18,898 nt of DNA from Spirogloea muscicola (taxonomy: Eukaryota; Streptophyta; Zygnematophyceae; Spirogloeales; Spirogloeaceae), in the NCBI GenBank assembly GCA_009602725.1, contig WELB01000072.1, forward strand, positions 72,097-90,994. Direction: 5' to 3'. The notes beneath the pieces are model-generated. The model did no database searches and was not told where the DNA came from. It saw only the letters and a list, made by a program, of their open reading frames with translations. Both the position numbers and the translations under genes were made by a program. Positions 10,701-17,981 of this stretch are shown here, in pieces (position 1 is the first letter of the stretch; every line of letters begins with the position of its first letter).

Positions 10701-11157
10701 CGTTTTGTCACCATTGTATTGCCAGTCACCATTCTATTGCCAGATTACTGTGTTCGTCTAGTAAGGAGGGCAATGCTGTATCTGCAGATGCCCAAGTACA
10801 CCGGTGAGGAGGTGGCTCAGAAGCTCCGGCGTCAGGGATACACAGGGGCGATCGTGGCCTGCACTGCCAATGCCATGCCTTATCAAGTTGCTCAGTACCG
10901 GGCATCTGGGATGGACGAGGTACGACCACTGAGGATTTGTTGAATTACCATTGACTCATCGCATACTGTGCACACTCGCCATATATGTGTGTGTTGATCT
11001 GCGAAGCTCCATCTGTCTTGGCATGCTTATCCTGCTGTTTGCACCATTGCAGGTGCTTGTGAAGCCGTTCAAGTTCAAGGAGCTCGTGACTTTGCTGCAG
11101 CAAGCTCTGGAAGCTGCAAAAGACCCTGCTAGGAGAAGAAAGGTTGGTGGGCAGTAG
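4102..11157 (+). CDS. Coiled-coil hybrid histidine kinase with C-terminal receiver domain (20 exons)
   Basis: This is a sensor-type protein kinase that autophosphorylates a histidine and passes the phosphate to its own receiver aspartate. Exons read by GT-AG and phase: 4102-4162, 4451-4731, 4986-5161, 5348-5374, 5474-5759, 6087-6341, 6533-6694, 6950-7082, 7374-7543, 7719-7856, 8033-8170, 8394-8432, 8576-8739, 8909-9209, 9426-9607, 9919-10133, 10228-10331, 10498-10593, 10788-10919, 11053-11157. They sum to 3165 bases, or 1054 aa plus TAG, with every junction phase matching. The start is the first in-frame ATG after the stop at 3907, with A at -3 and G at +4. The exon 2 acceptor could instead be at 4456, which gives 1052 aa. 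No transmembrane, PAS, GAF or CHASE segment is visible. The signal it senses is unknown. No TGTAA was seen soon after the stop. The kinase identity is certain; the exon 1-2 and micro-exon 4 boundaries are the least secure. Confidence 0.93.
5348..5374 (+). other. 27-base micro-exon in the kinase gene
   Basis: TTTGCAG precedes it and GTAAAG follows. It takes one base to finish the Ser codon opened by exon 3 (AG|C), encodes DENRSRTH and leaves AG for the Arg codon completed by exon 5 (AG|A). Without it exon 3 would join exon 5 in the same phase, so it could be an optional cassette of nine codons. Confidence 0.6.
5930..6050. repeat. Degenerate GAGAGTTT-type tandem repeat inside an intron
   Basis: About 15 irregular units of TTTGAGAG or GAGTTTTTGA fill the 3' half of the intron between 5760 and 6086. 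No coding frame continues through it. Confidence 0.7.
6445..6480 (+). other. Possible extra cassette exon of the kinase gene
   Basis: Within intron 6342-6532, GCAAG|ACTGAG... up to ...GCTGAG|GTAATA reads TEALVPYHEEAE, is 36 bases long and is phase-neutral between two phase-0 exons. The shorter version 6451-6480 (30 bases) also fits. The acceptor is weak (AAG without a pyrimidine tract), so I left it out of the model. Confidence 0.25.
8033..10133 (+). other. Kinase core: HisKA and HATPase domains (exons 11-16)
   Basis: The H-box FLSFICHELRNPLCGI carries the phosphoacceptor His at about residue 578 (codon 8075-8077). The second dimer helix continues through VNDVLDMRKIEEGKLEF. The ATP-binding fold shows an N-box LRQVISNLLSNAIKFT (about 737-752), G1 DTGIGI (about 780-785), an F-box-like IDRLFKKYHQLG, G2 GTGLGLAI (about 810-817), and a G3-like GIGSTFWFVLPL split by the intron 9608-9918. 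All canonical catalytic boxes are present, so the kinase should be active. A Ser-rich insert of about 40 residues lies between HisKA and the N-box. After G3 comes a linker of about 60 residues rich in Ala, Gln and Asp. Confidence 0.95.
10228..11157 (+). other. Receiver (REC) domain (exons 17-20)
   Basis: KVLLAEDSPVLQR supplies the acidic pair (Glu930/Asp931). YDLLLCDHQ|MP holds the phosphoacceptor Asp at about residue 974, with an intron directly before MP. IVACTANAM gives the switch Thr (about 1002) and VLVKPFKFKEL the conserved Lys (about 1024). The protein ends 31 residues later in a basic tail (ARRRKVGGQ). No HPt domain follows, so phosphotransfer onward would need a separate protein. Confidence 0.95.
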
Positions 11158-12431
11158 ACCTGTCAAGCGTGATGTTGCTGCTAGATGTTGCAGCTGATTC
11201 TGGTCGTGGGTAGCGACAGTTAGTGTGCCGCTGGATGGTGACATGCAACGACTTCTCTCACTCAGAATGGCGAGGCCATGTGATCATCAGGGAGCGTCAA
11301 TGCAAGTGCTGGAAGTGGGCGAGCTTGGACGACGAGACACAGATCTTAAAGGAGATGGCAATTACAACCCGACGCTGCCCTACATCCCAAACGATGCTAC
11401 AAGCATCAGCATTGAGGCCGGGTGGTCATGACCCCCCTATCTCATGCATCCATTCTTATCCTCCACCTTATTCTTTATCAGATTTATCCTTAGGTAGCAT
11501 AGGCATGCCCCCTGCTGGAGGTAGTTGGAGGGACACTTTCATTGTAGCTCTGGTGGTGGACACAGGAGGGTTTGGAAGTAATGACACGTATGAAGTTGTA
11601 CTTTCATTGCATCATACATTGCTCACAACAGAGAATGCAAAGAGGAACTCTCTCAGGATGCGACCTAGCCATCCTTGACTGTGGACTGCCTCTAATGCAA
11701 TCTCCCCAACGAGCATGCACATTCAGTGGATTAATCAAGCTTTGCTTTCAACAGGTCATAATTTCTAGATAAGAATGGTGCAACCTGCATTTTCTACTGG
11801 TGTTGGACCACGGGGCTCGCAACTTGCATTGCTGTGCCTTGATTCAGTGTCAGCAGGTCCTGTTGCATGTTGTTGGATTGTGTTAGCCTCACTATGCCAA
11901 GACCTAAGGAGACCGAGTGGTCAACCCCCCACATGACAATTGACCCCATTCATTTATCGTAGAGTATAGCATGTCTCTTAGGACACGACCTATGACTTGC
12001 AAGTCAAGGTGGAAGTTATTGTGAGTTAGCGACCTGCAGAAGGTCATGGCAGGCATGCAGGTCTTGGCATGCATAAAGTGCATGTTGGCTTCGCAGTGCA
12101 GTTCAGTGCCTGCTAGTGACCTTGGCTTGCGAAGTCAGAGGGCCAGCTTTTGCCTCGAGGACCATGTTAGCACTATGTTGCACATCGAGAACACAAGCCA
12201 GGAGAGCAACTCAAGTTTCTAGTTTGAAGACTAGAGCTTACTTTAGGGATGTGGCATAGCGCTGGTAGGCAACGAGCTCGCTCTGTGAGGAAGCCAGAAA
12301 ACAAGAGGCAGCAGCCGTGCAGGTAAGAGGAGAGCGCTGTTTTGATGGGGAACGGAAGGCCGACAAACGGTAACAGCAAGGATAGGACAGTGCTGAGCGG
12401 CGTAGCACCAGCTGACCCGAGCGAGGGCGTC
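11158..12431. other. Gene-free stretch downstream of the kinase
   Basis: This must contain the kinase 3'UTR, but I saw no clear TGTAA signal. ORFs here (for example about 11223-11678) show no family motif and no splice partners. The sequence is of mixed composition with no repeat I could match to the graveyards on either side. Confidence 0.6.
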
Positions 12432-12458
12432 GTCCCCCCCCTCCCCCTCTCCCTCTCC
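12432..12458. repeat. 27-bp pyrimidine direct repeat, left copy
   Basis: GT, C8, T, C5 and then alternating CT/CCC (27 bases) is repeated exactly at 12640-12666. The two copies flank the inverted retroelement fragment, as a target-site duplication would, although the sequence is low-complexity. Confidence 0.75.
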
Positions 12459-12469
12459 TCCTTAGGAGA

Positions 12470-12627
12470 GATCGTGTATTAGAAAGAAATGTAGGCCAAA
12501 TGGCCAGGTACAATGGCAAGCACATCTAAAAATCTACATAACCTACAGCAGATTGACCCGCTCAATAACCACGGGTCAAAACATAAAGGTCACTACTCGA
12601 TGCATGAATACTAGATGCCAGGAACGG
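12470..12627 (-). pseudogene. Inverted retroelement 3'-end fragment (copy I)
   Basis: On the minus strand the frame ends with HASSSDLYVLTRGY and a TGA stop (plus-strand TCA at 12562-12564), followed by GCGGGTCAATCTGCTG and a tail containing GATGTGCTTGCCA and TGGCCATT. The plus-strand copy at 14785-14955 has the same ending (SICDLYVLTRGY), the same GCGGGTCAAT and the same tail. Only the last 20 or so codons and the UTR remain. Confidence 0.75.
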
Positions 12628-12639
12628 AGCCCAAGGAGG

Positions 12640-12680
12640 GTCCCCCCCCTCCCCCTCTCCCTCTCCTTAGGGAGAGGGAG
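12640..12680. repeat. 27-bp direct repeat, right copy, overlapping a 10-bp stem hairpin
   Basis: 12640-12666 repeats 12432-12458 exactly. Bases 12657-12666 (CTCCCTCTCC) pair perfectly with 12671-12680 (GGAGAGGGAG) around the loop TTAG. The left copy has only a shorter related hairpin (CTCTCC...GGAGAG). Confidence 0.75.
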
Positions 12681-12682
12681 CC

Positions 12683-12980
12683 TTCCCGGTGGCTCGGTGC
12701 CTTTGGGTCTTGTCCTCTGCTACCGAATGCGTTTGTCTATGTGCCTACAGCAGTCCCAGGAAATTTGATTTGCATCGCCGGGCTGGTCGAGCCCTTGCAG
12801 CAGCCTCTGGTTTGCGCAGCGGGTTTGCTCTGCCTCCCCTCAGCTCATCTGACTTCCTACTGCTGACACGGGGGTATCGCGGGCGCCCTGTCTGCCTAGC
12901 CTTTGGCTCCGTCGTGAATACCTGTATGCATCTGGCTAGCGTTTACAGCCGATTCTTTAATATCAGCAGCAGCATTTCCC
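12683..12980 (+). pseudogene. Retroelement 3'-end fragment (copy D)
   Basis: It is a close copy of 3257-3590, starting abruptly at TTCCCGGTGGCTCGG. It encodes MRLSMCLQQSQ in one frame, hits a TGA, and continues one frame over as DLHRRAGRALAAASGLRSG to FLLLTRGY. The usual stop after TRGY has mutated to CGC (TATCGC versus TATTGA in copy C), so the frame runs on. It lacks the PAPLLNGR insertion of copy C. Confidence 0.8.
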
Positions 12981-12986
12981 TCTTCC

Positions 12987-13190
12987 TCAGGGGACCCACT
13001 TCCAGGAGCCTAGCATCTCTCATCTGCGGCCGCTTAGCAGGGGTTACTGAGTGATTCGTAGCTGCTTTGTTTCTTTGTGTGCTTGTTTTTCTTAGCGCTT
13101 CCCCTGGCCCCTTCTCGTGCTCTGTTCATTCTTTTTTGGGCTGGCTTTTCCAGCTCGTATCCTCAATGGGCGAGCACTTTCTTCTCCCTC
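12987..13190 (+). pseudogene. Retroelement 3'-end fragment (copy E)
   Basis: Near-identical to 2336-2531: GTHFQEPSISHLRPLSRGY, TGA, then the same 3'UTR through TCAATGGGCGAGCACTTTCT. It starts immediately after copy D. Unlike its relative, it lacks the 121-base internal UTR duplication. Confidence 0.8.
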
Positions 13191-13404
13191 ACTCTCCCTC
13201 TCTACGCCTGGACTAGGTAACCAACTCCACTGTGTAGCAGCAGCCTGCACGAGCGCCCACGCAAGGAAGTACTTCACAGCCACTGCCTACTCAAGAAGAA
13301 CTTCTTTCCTTTGGAGGAGCTCTGTCTTGTTCTTTGTAAGAGCTTTCCTTTCTTGGGGCAGGTTGCGGCATACCTAGGCTCTGCAGGGGATAGCTGCGTA
13401 TTAC

Positions 13405-13556
13405 AGGATTTACTCGTTGCTCAGTTCGCAGCTTTTTCAGGCTTTGGCCATCGCTCAGCGTGCTGGGCTCGCACTAAGCCAGGGCACTGGCTTCCGTGGC
13501 AGTGCTCGGACTCCCAACTTAGCCTATCGGATCTGCATGCGCTGACTCGTGGGTAA
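13405..13556 (+). pseudogene. Retroelement 3'-end fragment (copy F)
   Basis: QALAIAQRAGLALSQGTGFR aligns with the RAGRALAAASG block. One frame shift later SDLHALTRG ends at TAA (13554-13556). Broken and diverged. The sequence between E and F (13191-13404) has no motif I could place. Confidence 0.6.
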
Positions 13557-13769
13557 TCACGACCCCTTTCCAGCATCGACCCCAACTGCTGGCCACGCAG
13601 TGGCAAGTACAGAGCAGAGAGATCTGCAGCACTACTCCGACTTACCTTCGTAGCGATCACCTCCAGTCAGCCGCAATTGACACCTTCGGCTGCATCGGTC
13701 CTCGTTCCCCTACAAGAGAACATCGCATGTCTAGGATATGCACGTTGTGAGGACAAGCTTCCAACCGAG

Positions 13770-13955
13770 ATGGGCAGGCCAGCAGCCTATTTGTCGGTTT
13801 TGCGACATTGTGTGTCAGCCTATTTGCAGCGAGCTCAGGTTCATGCTTTGTACCACAAAGCTGGTCATGCCTTAGCTGGTGGCACAAGGGCTTGTGAATT
13901 GCCGTCCAGCAGTCGGGCATCAGTTAGCGACCCATATGTGCCGACTCGTGGTTAG
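13770..13955 (+). pseudogene. Retroelement 3'-end fragment (copy G)
   Basis: AYLQRAQVHALYHKAGHALA aligns with VSLQRSMARALHLRAGRALA of the main element. The frame ends SVSDPYVPTRG and TAG (13953-13955), followed by TGAGCGGGTCA as in copies H and I. Confidence 0.65.
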
Positions 13956-14784
13956 TGAGCGGGTCAGCTTGGAAGCAGGTGACAACATTTGTCAAGGTGT
14001 TTGCTTTTGGATTTGGACAGTCAGGCCCTCCATCATCACCACACACTCCAATCCTCCTTTCAGTTGTGCAATCGTGCTGTCACCTTAGCCCATCATTGTC
14101 AAGGGCTTCGCTTTACGTAGCCACATACTCTGCACTGCTTCTTTCCATCCAAGTAGTGTTTTGGCTTGTCTTAGCCTCCCTTTCACTCCACTCTCACCGC
14201 ACGCCTTCTCTCTTTTCCTCTTTGTTGCAGGCTTCTTCTCTACGCTTCCGGCTCCTTCAGACCTCGTCTACACTTCTGTGGGGTGCCTTTCCTTTCGCTG
14301 TCAATTTGGAAGCGCTGTTTGCTTTCCACAGGACTCGCCCCCTTCTTGCCTATTTACTTGGCCACACATGGCCTCCCCATCTCTTCACACACGCATATTC
14401 CTTTGCAAGAGCTATTTGTCCTCATAGGCTGATGAGCTCTGGCCTTTGGTGGTCAATGGGCGATTGGTCCAAGCTGTTGTTCTGCACTATCCGGCCCCCT
14501 TTGCCAGCCCTGTTTGGGCTGGTCATTCACGGCCGTCCCCATCTTAGGGTGAGCAGCTGGCTTTTTCTTTTCACATGCAGTAACCCCTTGTTTTAAAAAG
14601 CTCTCTTCTTGATCACTAAACTTCACAATGCGCCTGTTGGAATTGGAACGTTCTGAGAGTTGCTCAGCATGGGGCACGAAGAGGTGGCCACGGCTTAGGC
14701 GCCACGTGTACTGTGCTGTAAGGTGCCGTGGACGGTCCGCTTTTCCACCAGGGCCCTTCCTCCCTCCTTTCTCTTTTTTTCATT
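13956..14784 (+). other. Pyrimidine-rich retroelement-tail-like region, no gene
   Basis: The stretch contains CT-rich sequence. A segment at about 14255-14340 (TCAGACCTCGTC...CTGTCAATTTGG) resembles the tail of copy B (about 2808-2870), and GTCAATGGGCGATTGG near 14452 resembles the ATGGGCGAGCAC motif. A 213-codon open frame crosses it but looks like a composition artefact. Confidence 0.45.
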
Positions 14785-14955
14785 GCTTTGCACCGGAAAG
14801 CTGGGCGAGCTCTAGTTGGTGGCAGAAGGGCTTCATATCTGACATCCAGTATCCAGGCATCGATTTGTGACCTTTATGTTTTGACCCGTGGTTACTAAGC
14901 GGGTCAATTTGCTGAAGGTTATGTAGGTCTTCAGATGTGCTTGCCAGGTACTTGG
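14785..14955 (+). pseudogene. Retroelement 3'-end fragment (copy H)
   Basis: ALHRKAGRALVGGRRASYLT runs to ICDLYVLTRGY and a TAA stop (14896-14898), then AGCGGGTCAATTTGC and a tail matching the inverted copy at 12470-12627. No frame break lies within the remaining 37 codons, but everything upstream is missing. Confidence 0.75.
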
Positions 14956-15019
14956 CCATTGTCCCTCCTCCGGCTTCCACCACCCAGCATTAGTCAACGG
15001 GTTCGATTAAAGCGCAATC

Positions 15020-15045
15020 CCCCCCCTACCCCCCCCCACACTTAA
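15020..15045. repeat. Poly-C tracts upstream of the RING gene
   Basis: C7, TA and C9 runs followed by ACACTTAAAG. No tRNA or gene was found in 14956-15124; the RING promoter probably lies about here. Confidence 0.5.
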
Positions 15046-15239
15046 AGACGGAGCGGGAGCCGTCGCCGCAGGAAAGATGCGGTTGAGAGGATGTTCCAGA
15101 GAGTTGGGTGACGAGGGGGTTTGAATGTGCCATTTCTTCGCCTCCCGCGGCGGTAAGGGCTACGGGCTGCGGCCCGGCGCGTGGTCGTCGAATCACATCG
15201 GTTGGGAAACCCGCGGGCAGATCACACGGCCTCGGGCCC

Positions 15240-15375
15240 TGCCCTGGCCAGCGCCACCGTCGCCGCCAAAGCCGCCGCTGCAACGCCGTCAAGGCCGCCG
15301 CCGCCGCCGCCACCGCCACCGCNGGGCCGTCGCCGCCGCCGCAGCCGCCGCCGCCGCCGCCGCCGCTGCCGCCGT
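15240..15375. repeat. GCC triplet repeat with an unresolved base (N at 15323)
   Basis: Imperfect GCC repeats fill this stretch, with a single N at 15323, so the assembled length and frame here are unreliable. In the long RING reading it would be poly-Ala; in a 5'UTR reading it is a GCC leader like the one upstream of the kinase. Confidence 0.85.
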
Positions 15376-15793
15376 TGCGACGCGGAAGTCTCACTCCCGA
15401 AGGGCTCGCGCGGCGCTCCTCGGCTGCGGGCTTGTCACGGGCAGAAGCAGTGTCACCGGCAGAAGCAAGTCCTTCCAGCTGCTGCGACAGACTCGGCTCT
15501 CGTTTGACGACGAGACGCCCGGAGCGCCGACGACGCACGGGCTGCGCTTGAGCGCGGCCGCCGTGGCTTCGCGCTGCGGCGCCGCCGAGGACCGCGCCAG
15601 TACCAGCGCTCGGCCTGGCGCTGGCCGCCATGGATACGACCCCGGCACAGGCGCAGCCCACCAGGATGTGAAGGAGACCTGGGGCAGTGGCGAGGAAGCT
15701 GCCGGAGGCCTCGCGGCGTTCGTGTCAGCTTCCCCCACTGCTCTCCTTGTACCACCAGACACCACGGAGTCACCGAGCGGCAGTTTTGCAGAC

Positions 15794-17289
15794 ATGGATG
15801 TGCACAACAAGGCCCATATCGGCCCTGTGATGACCGTTGTTGAGGAGATTGCTGGCTTGGAACTTGGTGAAGTCGATCACGTATCCGACCATGTACAGAA
15901 GGTGAGAGGCCTTGTGTTGGTCCTCTGCTGGTGATCATTTTGTCGTCAAACCACAACATAGACATGCTTGCTTCTGTTACTTATTGTCAAGCTGTAGATA
16001 GCAATGGTCGCGATTCACACAATATTGACTTACATACTTACATGATGTCCTATAATAGTCTAGGAGAGAGTCATGTGGACAGATTAAGTTTGTCAATAAA
16101 GTGATTGCCTCGTAATTTAGGCATTCTGACCAAGGACTTGACAATCTCTCAATTTGTTTCATACCCATAGTGCATATTCCCACATGACCATGTCGCGAAC
16201 GGATGTTGACATACACAGGCGAGATTGGTTGCTTCTGACATCATTTGAGGCGTGTCTCTTTTACGTGCTCAGGCAGAAAAGCTCAAGAGCACTGTAGAGT
16301 CATTGCTATCGCCTGCACCTGATGACAGCTGGCTCTGCGCCATATGTCGCTGCAAAATACCGCTTGAGGATACATCGCAGGTTAAGGGCTGTGAGCATGC
16401 ATACTGGTGAGCACATCAAGCAGGTCCTTCTCTCAGGTTGTCAGGTGTTTGCCATCTTTTGCTCGTTGTAGTCTAGAAAAGCATGTGTGAGCACATGCTT
16501 CATCTACTTTGTCCTGGTAGTGCCCCAGATTTGGTGACCGTGGATGGCCTGTCTCTTTGTGCTTGTGCAGCATCACATGTATCCTTCGCTGGGCCACATA
16601 CAAGGAGCATCCATGGTGTCCGCAGTGCAGGCTGCCCTTCTCCTTTTTGTACTCTTATCGCACTTTGAATGGCAGGTGGGTTTTGTTGCTCAGTCACCCA
16701 CATAGCTGACCCAGTGCAAGAGAGACAAGCTGCTGTCAGCAGAGTGTTCGACTCCTGTATCTGTATTGCTTTGCCAGTCAGCATCGTCTTCCTTCTGTTG
16801 ACTTACCAGCTGCTCGACTCTAGCTCTGAGCTCATTTGAAGGCAACATTTGACTTGTCATGGGCGCAGCCTGAGCGACGTGATGGTGGAAGAGAGCATCT
16901 GCCTGCTGCTGCGAGCGACCTGGTTCAGCCAACTGCCATTGCCAGACGAGCATGAGGAGTCAGAGGAGCATGCTTTTGTTCAGTTTGATGACGACGACGA
17001 GTACGAAGAAGAGTACTTTGGTCCATCCGTGCGCCTGGGGAACAGGCGTTGGGGCGACAATGGCTATGTACGTGGCGGACGCATGGAAGCACGGCCTGTG
17101 CATGCTGGTCCCAACTCTGGGAGCTCAAGTGCCCGAGGCAAGGGCAAGGGGCCTGCTCCAGAGCCGATGGGAAGACGCGCCAAGCGCTCGCACAAGCGGG
17201 AGAGTGCTGATTGCAGCAGCGGCGGCAGCACGAAGTCTAAAAGCCTGCAGCGCGGCCAGGGCCACCGGAAGGACACACGTCTGGCATGA
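15794..17289 (+). CDS. Plant-type C3HC4 RING-finger protein, probable E3 ubiquitin ligase (4 exons)
   Basis: RING proteins of this kind recruit an E2 and pass ubiquitin to substrates. Exons: 15794-15901, 16273-16406, 16571-16675, 16869-17289; phases 0, 2, 2 all match, giving 255 aa. Using this start, the RING ligands are C58-x2-C61, C76-x-H78-x2-C81-x2-C84 and C97-x2-C100, in CAICRCKIPLEDTSQVKGCE and WCPQC; the HAYC and ITC parts are split by an intron. After it come VEESICLLLRATWF, an acidic run (DDDDEYEEEYFG), RLGNRRWGDNGYVRGG, EARPVH and a basic GRRAKRSHKRE, which may be a nuclear signal. I recognise this C-terminal order from land-plant RING/U-box family proteins. ATG 15794 (G at -3 and +4) fits their length as I recall it. 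An in-frame ATG at 15125 would add 223 low-complexity residues across an N base, which is less likely. It converges with the minus-strand gene at 17982. Confidence 0.92.
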
Positions 17290-17413
17290 CCATTGCGATT
17301 TCAACCCCAGTTCTGTCGTTCCAGACCTACGTTGCCAAGGGGTTGGCTGAGAGTGCAAGGTTAAGAAAGGTCACCTCATGAGCTTTGCTCTGATGCCTAC
17401 TCTGTATAGCTTC

Positions 17414-17418
17414 TGTAA
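17414..17418 (+). terminator. TGTAA polyadenylation-type signal of the RING gene
   Basis: TGTAA, the usual chlorophyte poly(A) signal, lies 124 bases after the RING stop codon. Further TGTAA matches at about 17707, 17817 and 17849 are less likely to be the main site. Confidence 0.6.
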
Positions 17419-17981
17419 TCAGTTTATGTACATACTTGACTAAGAAATAGATGCACCCCGTCCAACTTCAACTGTGCAGTGACCCTTTTTGCGATGAATT
17501 CTGCAGCGGTCGCATTGAAAATCAGTAGCTGCTTGGCTGACTGCTCAATTTGTCCCAATCTGGCACTTGTGTGCACCAAGGAATGGCTATGTCAAACCTA
17601 AAGGACCACACATCTGGCAGCCTTCCTAGACCTGGACTCCGCTGCTGTTGCCTTGAAAGTCACTGTATCGAAGAGGAACTGGCTCTGGCACTGGTCTGCC
17701 AGGCATCTGTAAGTAGCAATGTGTGATTTGCTAAGGGACAAACTGGCGCCAAGGCAACATTGGATGCCTTCAAGTATGATGCCATTGAATGCTTGAATTT
17801 GCAGTCAGCCAATGATGTAAATATTTGATACAAGAACAAGCCAAACCTTGTAAGCCCCCAGGCCAAGCTGTGCCATCAAGAACATATTGATCAAATATGC
17901 TGGATGAGAGAGGGGGACGGGGACGGAGGTGGAAATGTTTCTCAACACAAGGACGGTTGAACGGAAGCAGTAAGAGCCAAG
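17419..17981. other. Convergent intergenic region
   Basis: The region lies between the 3' ends of two convergent genes. No ORF with a recognisable motif and no splice-connected exon was found. No TTACA (TGTAA on the minus strand) was seen for the minus-strand gene. Confidence 0.55.

Noticed and set aside
11223-11678. 151-codon frame just after the kinase stop
   Set aside because: No family motif and no splice partner in phase with the kinase; it probably lies in the 3'UTR or intergenic DNA.
12238-12525. 95-codon minus-strand frame
   Set aside because: It runs through the C/T tract (poly-Gly/Arg) and the inverted retroelement tail and shows no motif.
13955-14596. Open frame of 213 codons on the plus strand
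   Set aside because: It is Ser/Leu/Phe-rich, as expected from pyrimidine-rich DNA, has no motif, and overlaps retroelement tail-like sequence.
14998-15015. GGGTTCGATTAAAGC resembling a tRNA T-arm
   Set aside because: No matching acceptor, D or anticodon stems were found around it.
15630-15668. ATG in ideal GCCGCCATGG context
   Set aside because: Its frame stops after 13 codons and no donor/acceptor pair returns it to the RING frame in phase; it could be an upstream ORF.
15026-15965. Long minus-strand frames opposite RING exon 1
   Set aside because: They are antisense shadows of a GC-rich repeat; the plus frame carries the conserved sequence.
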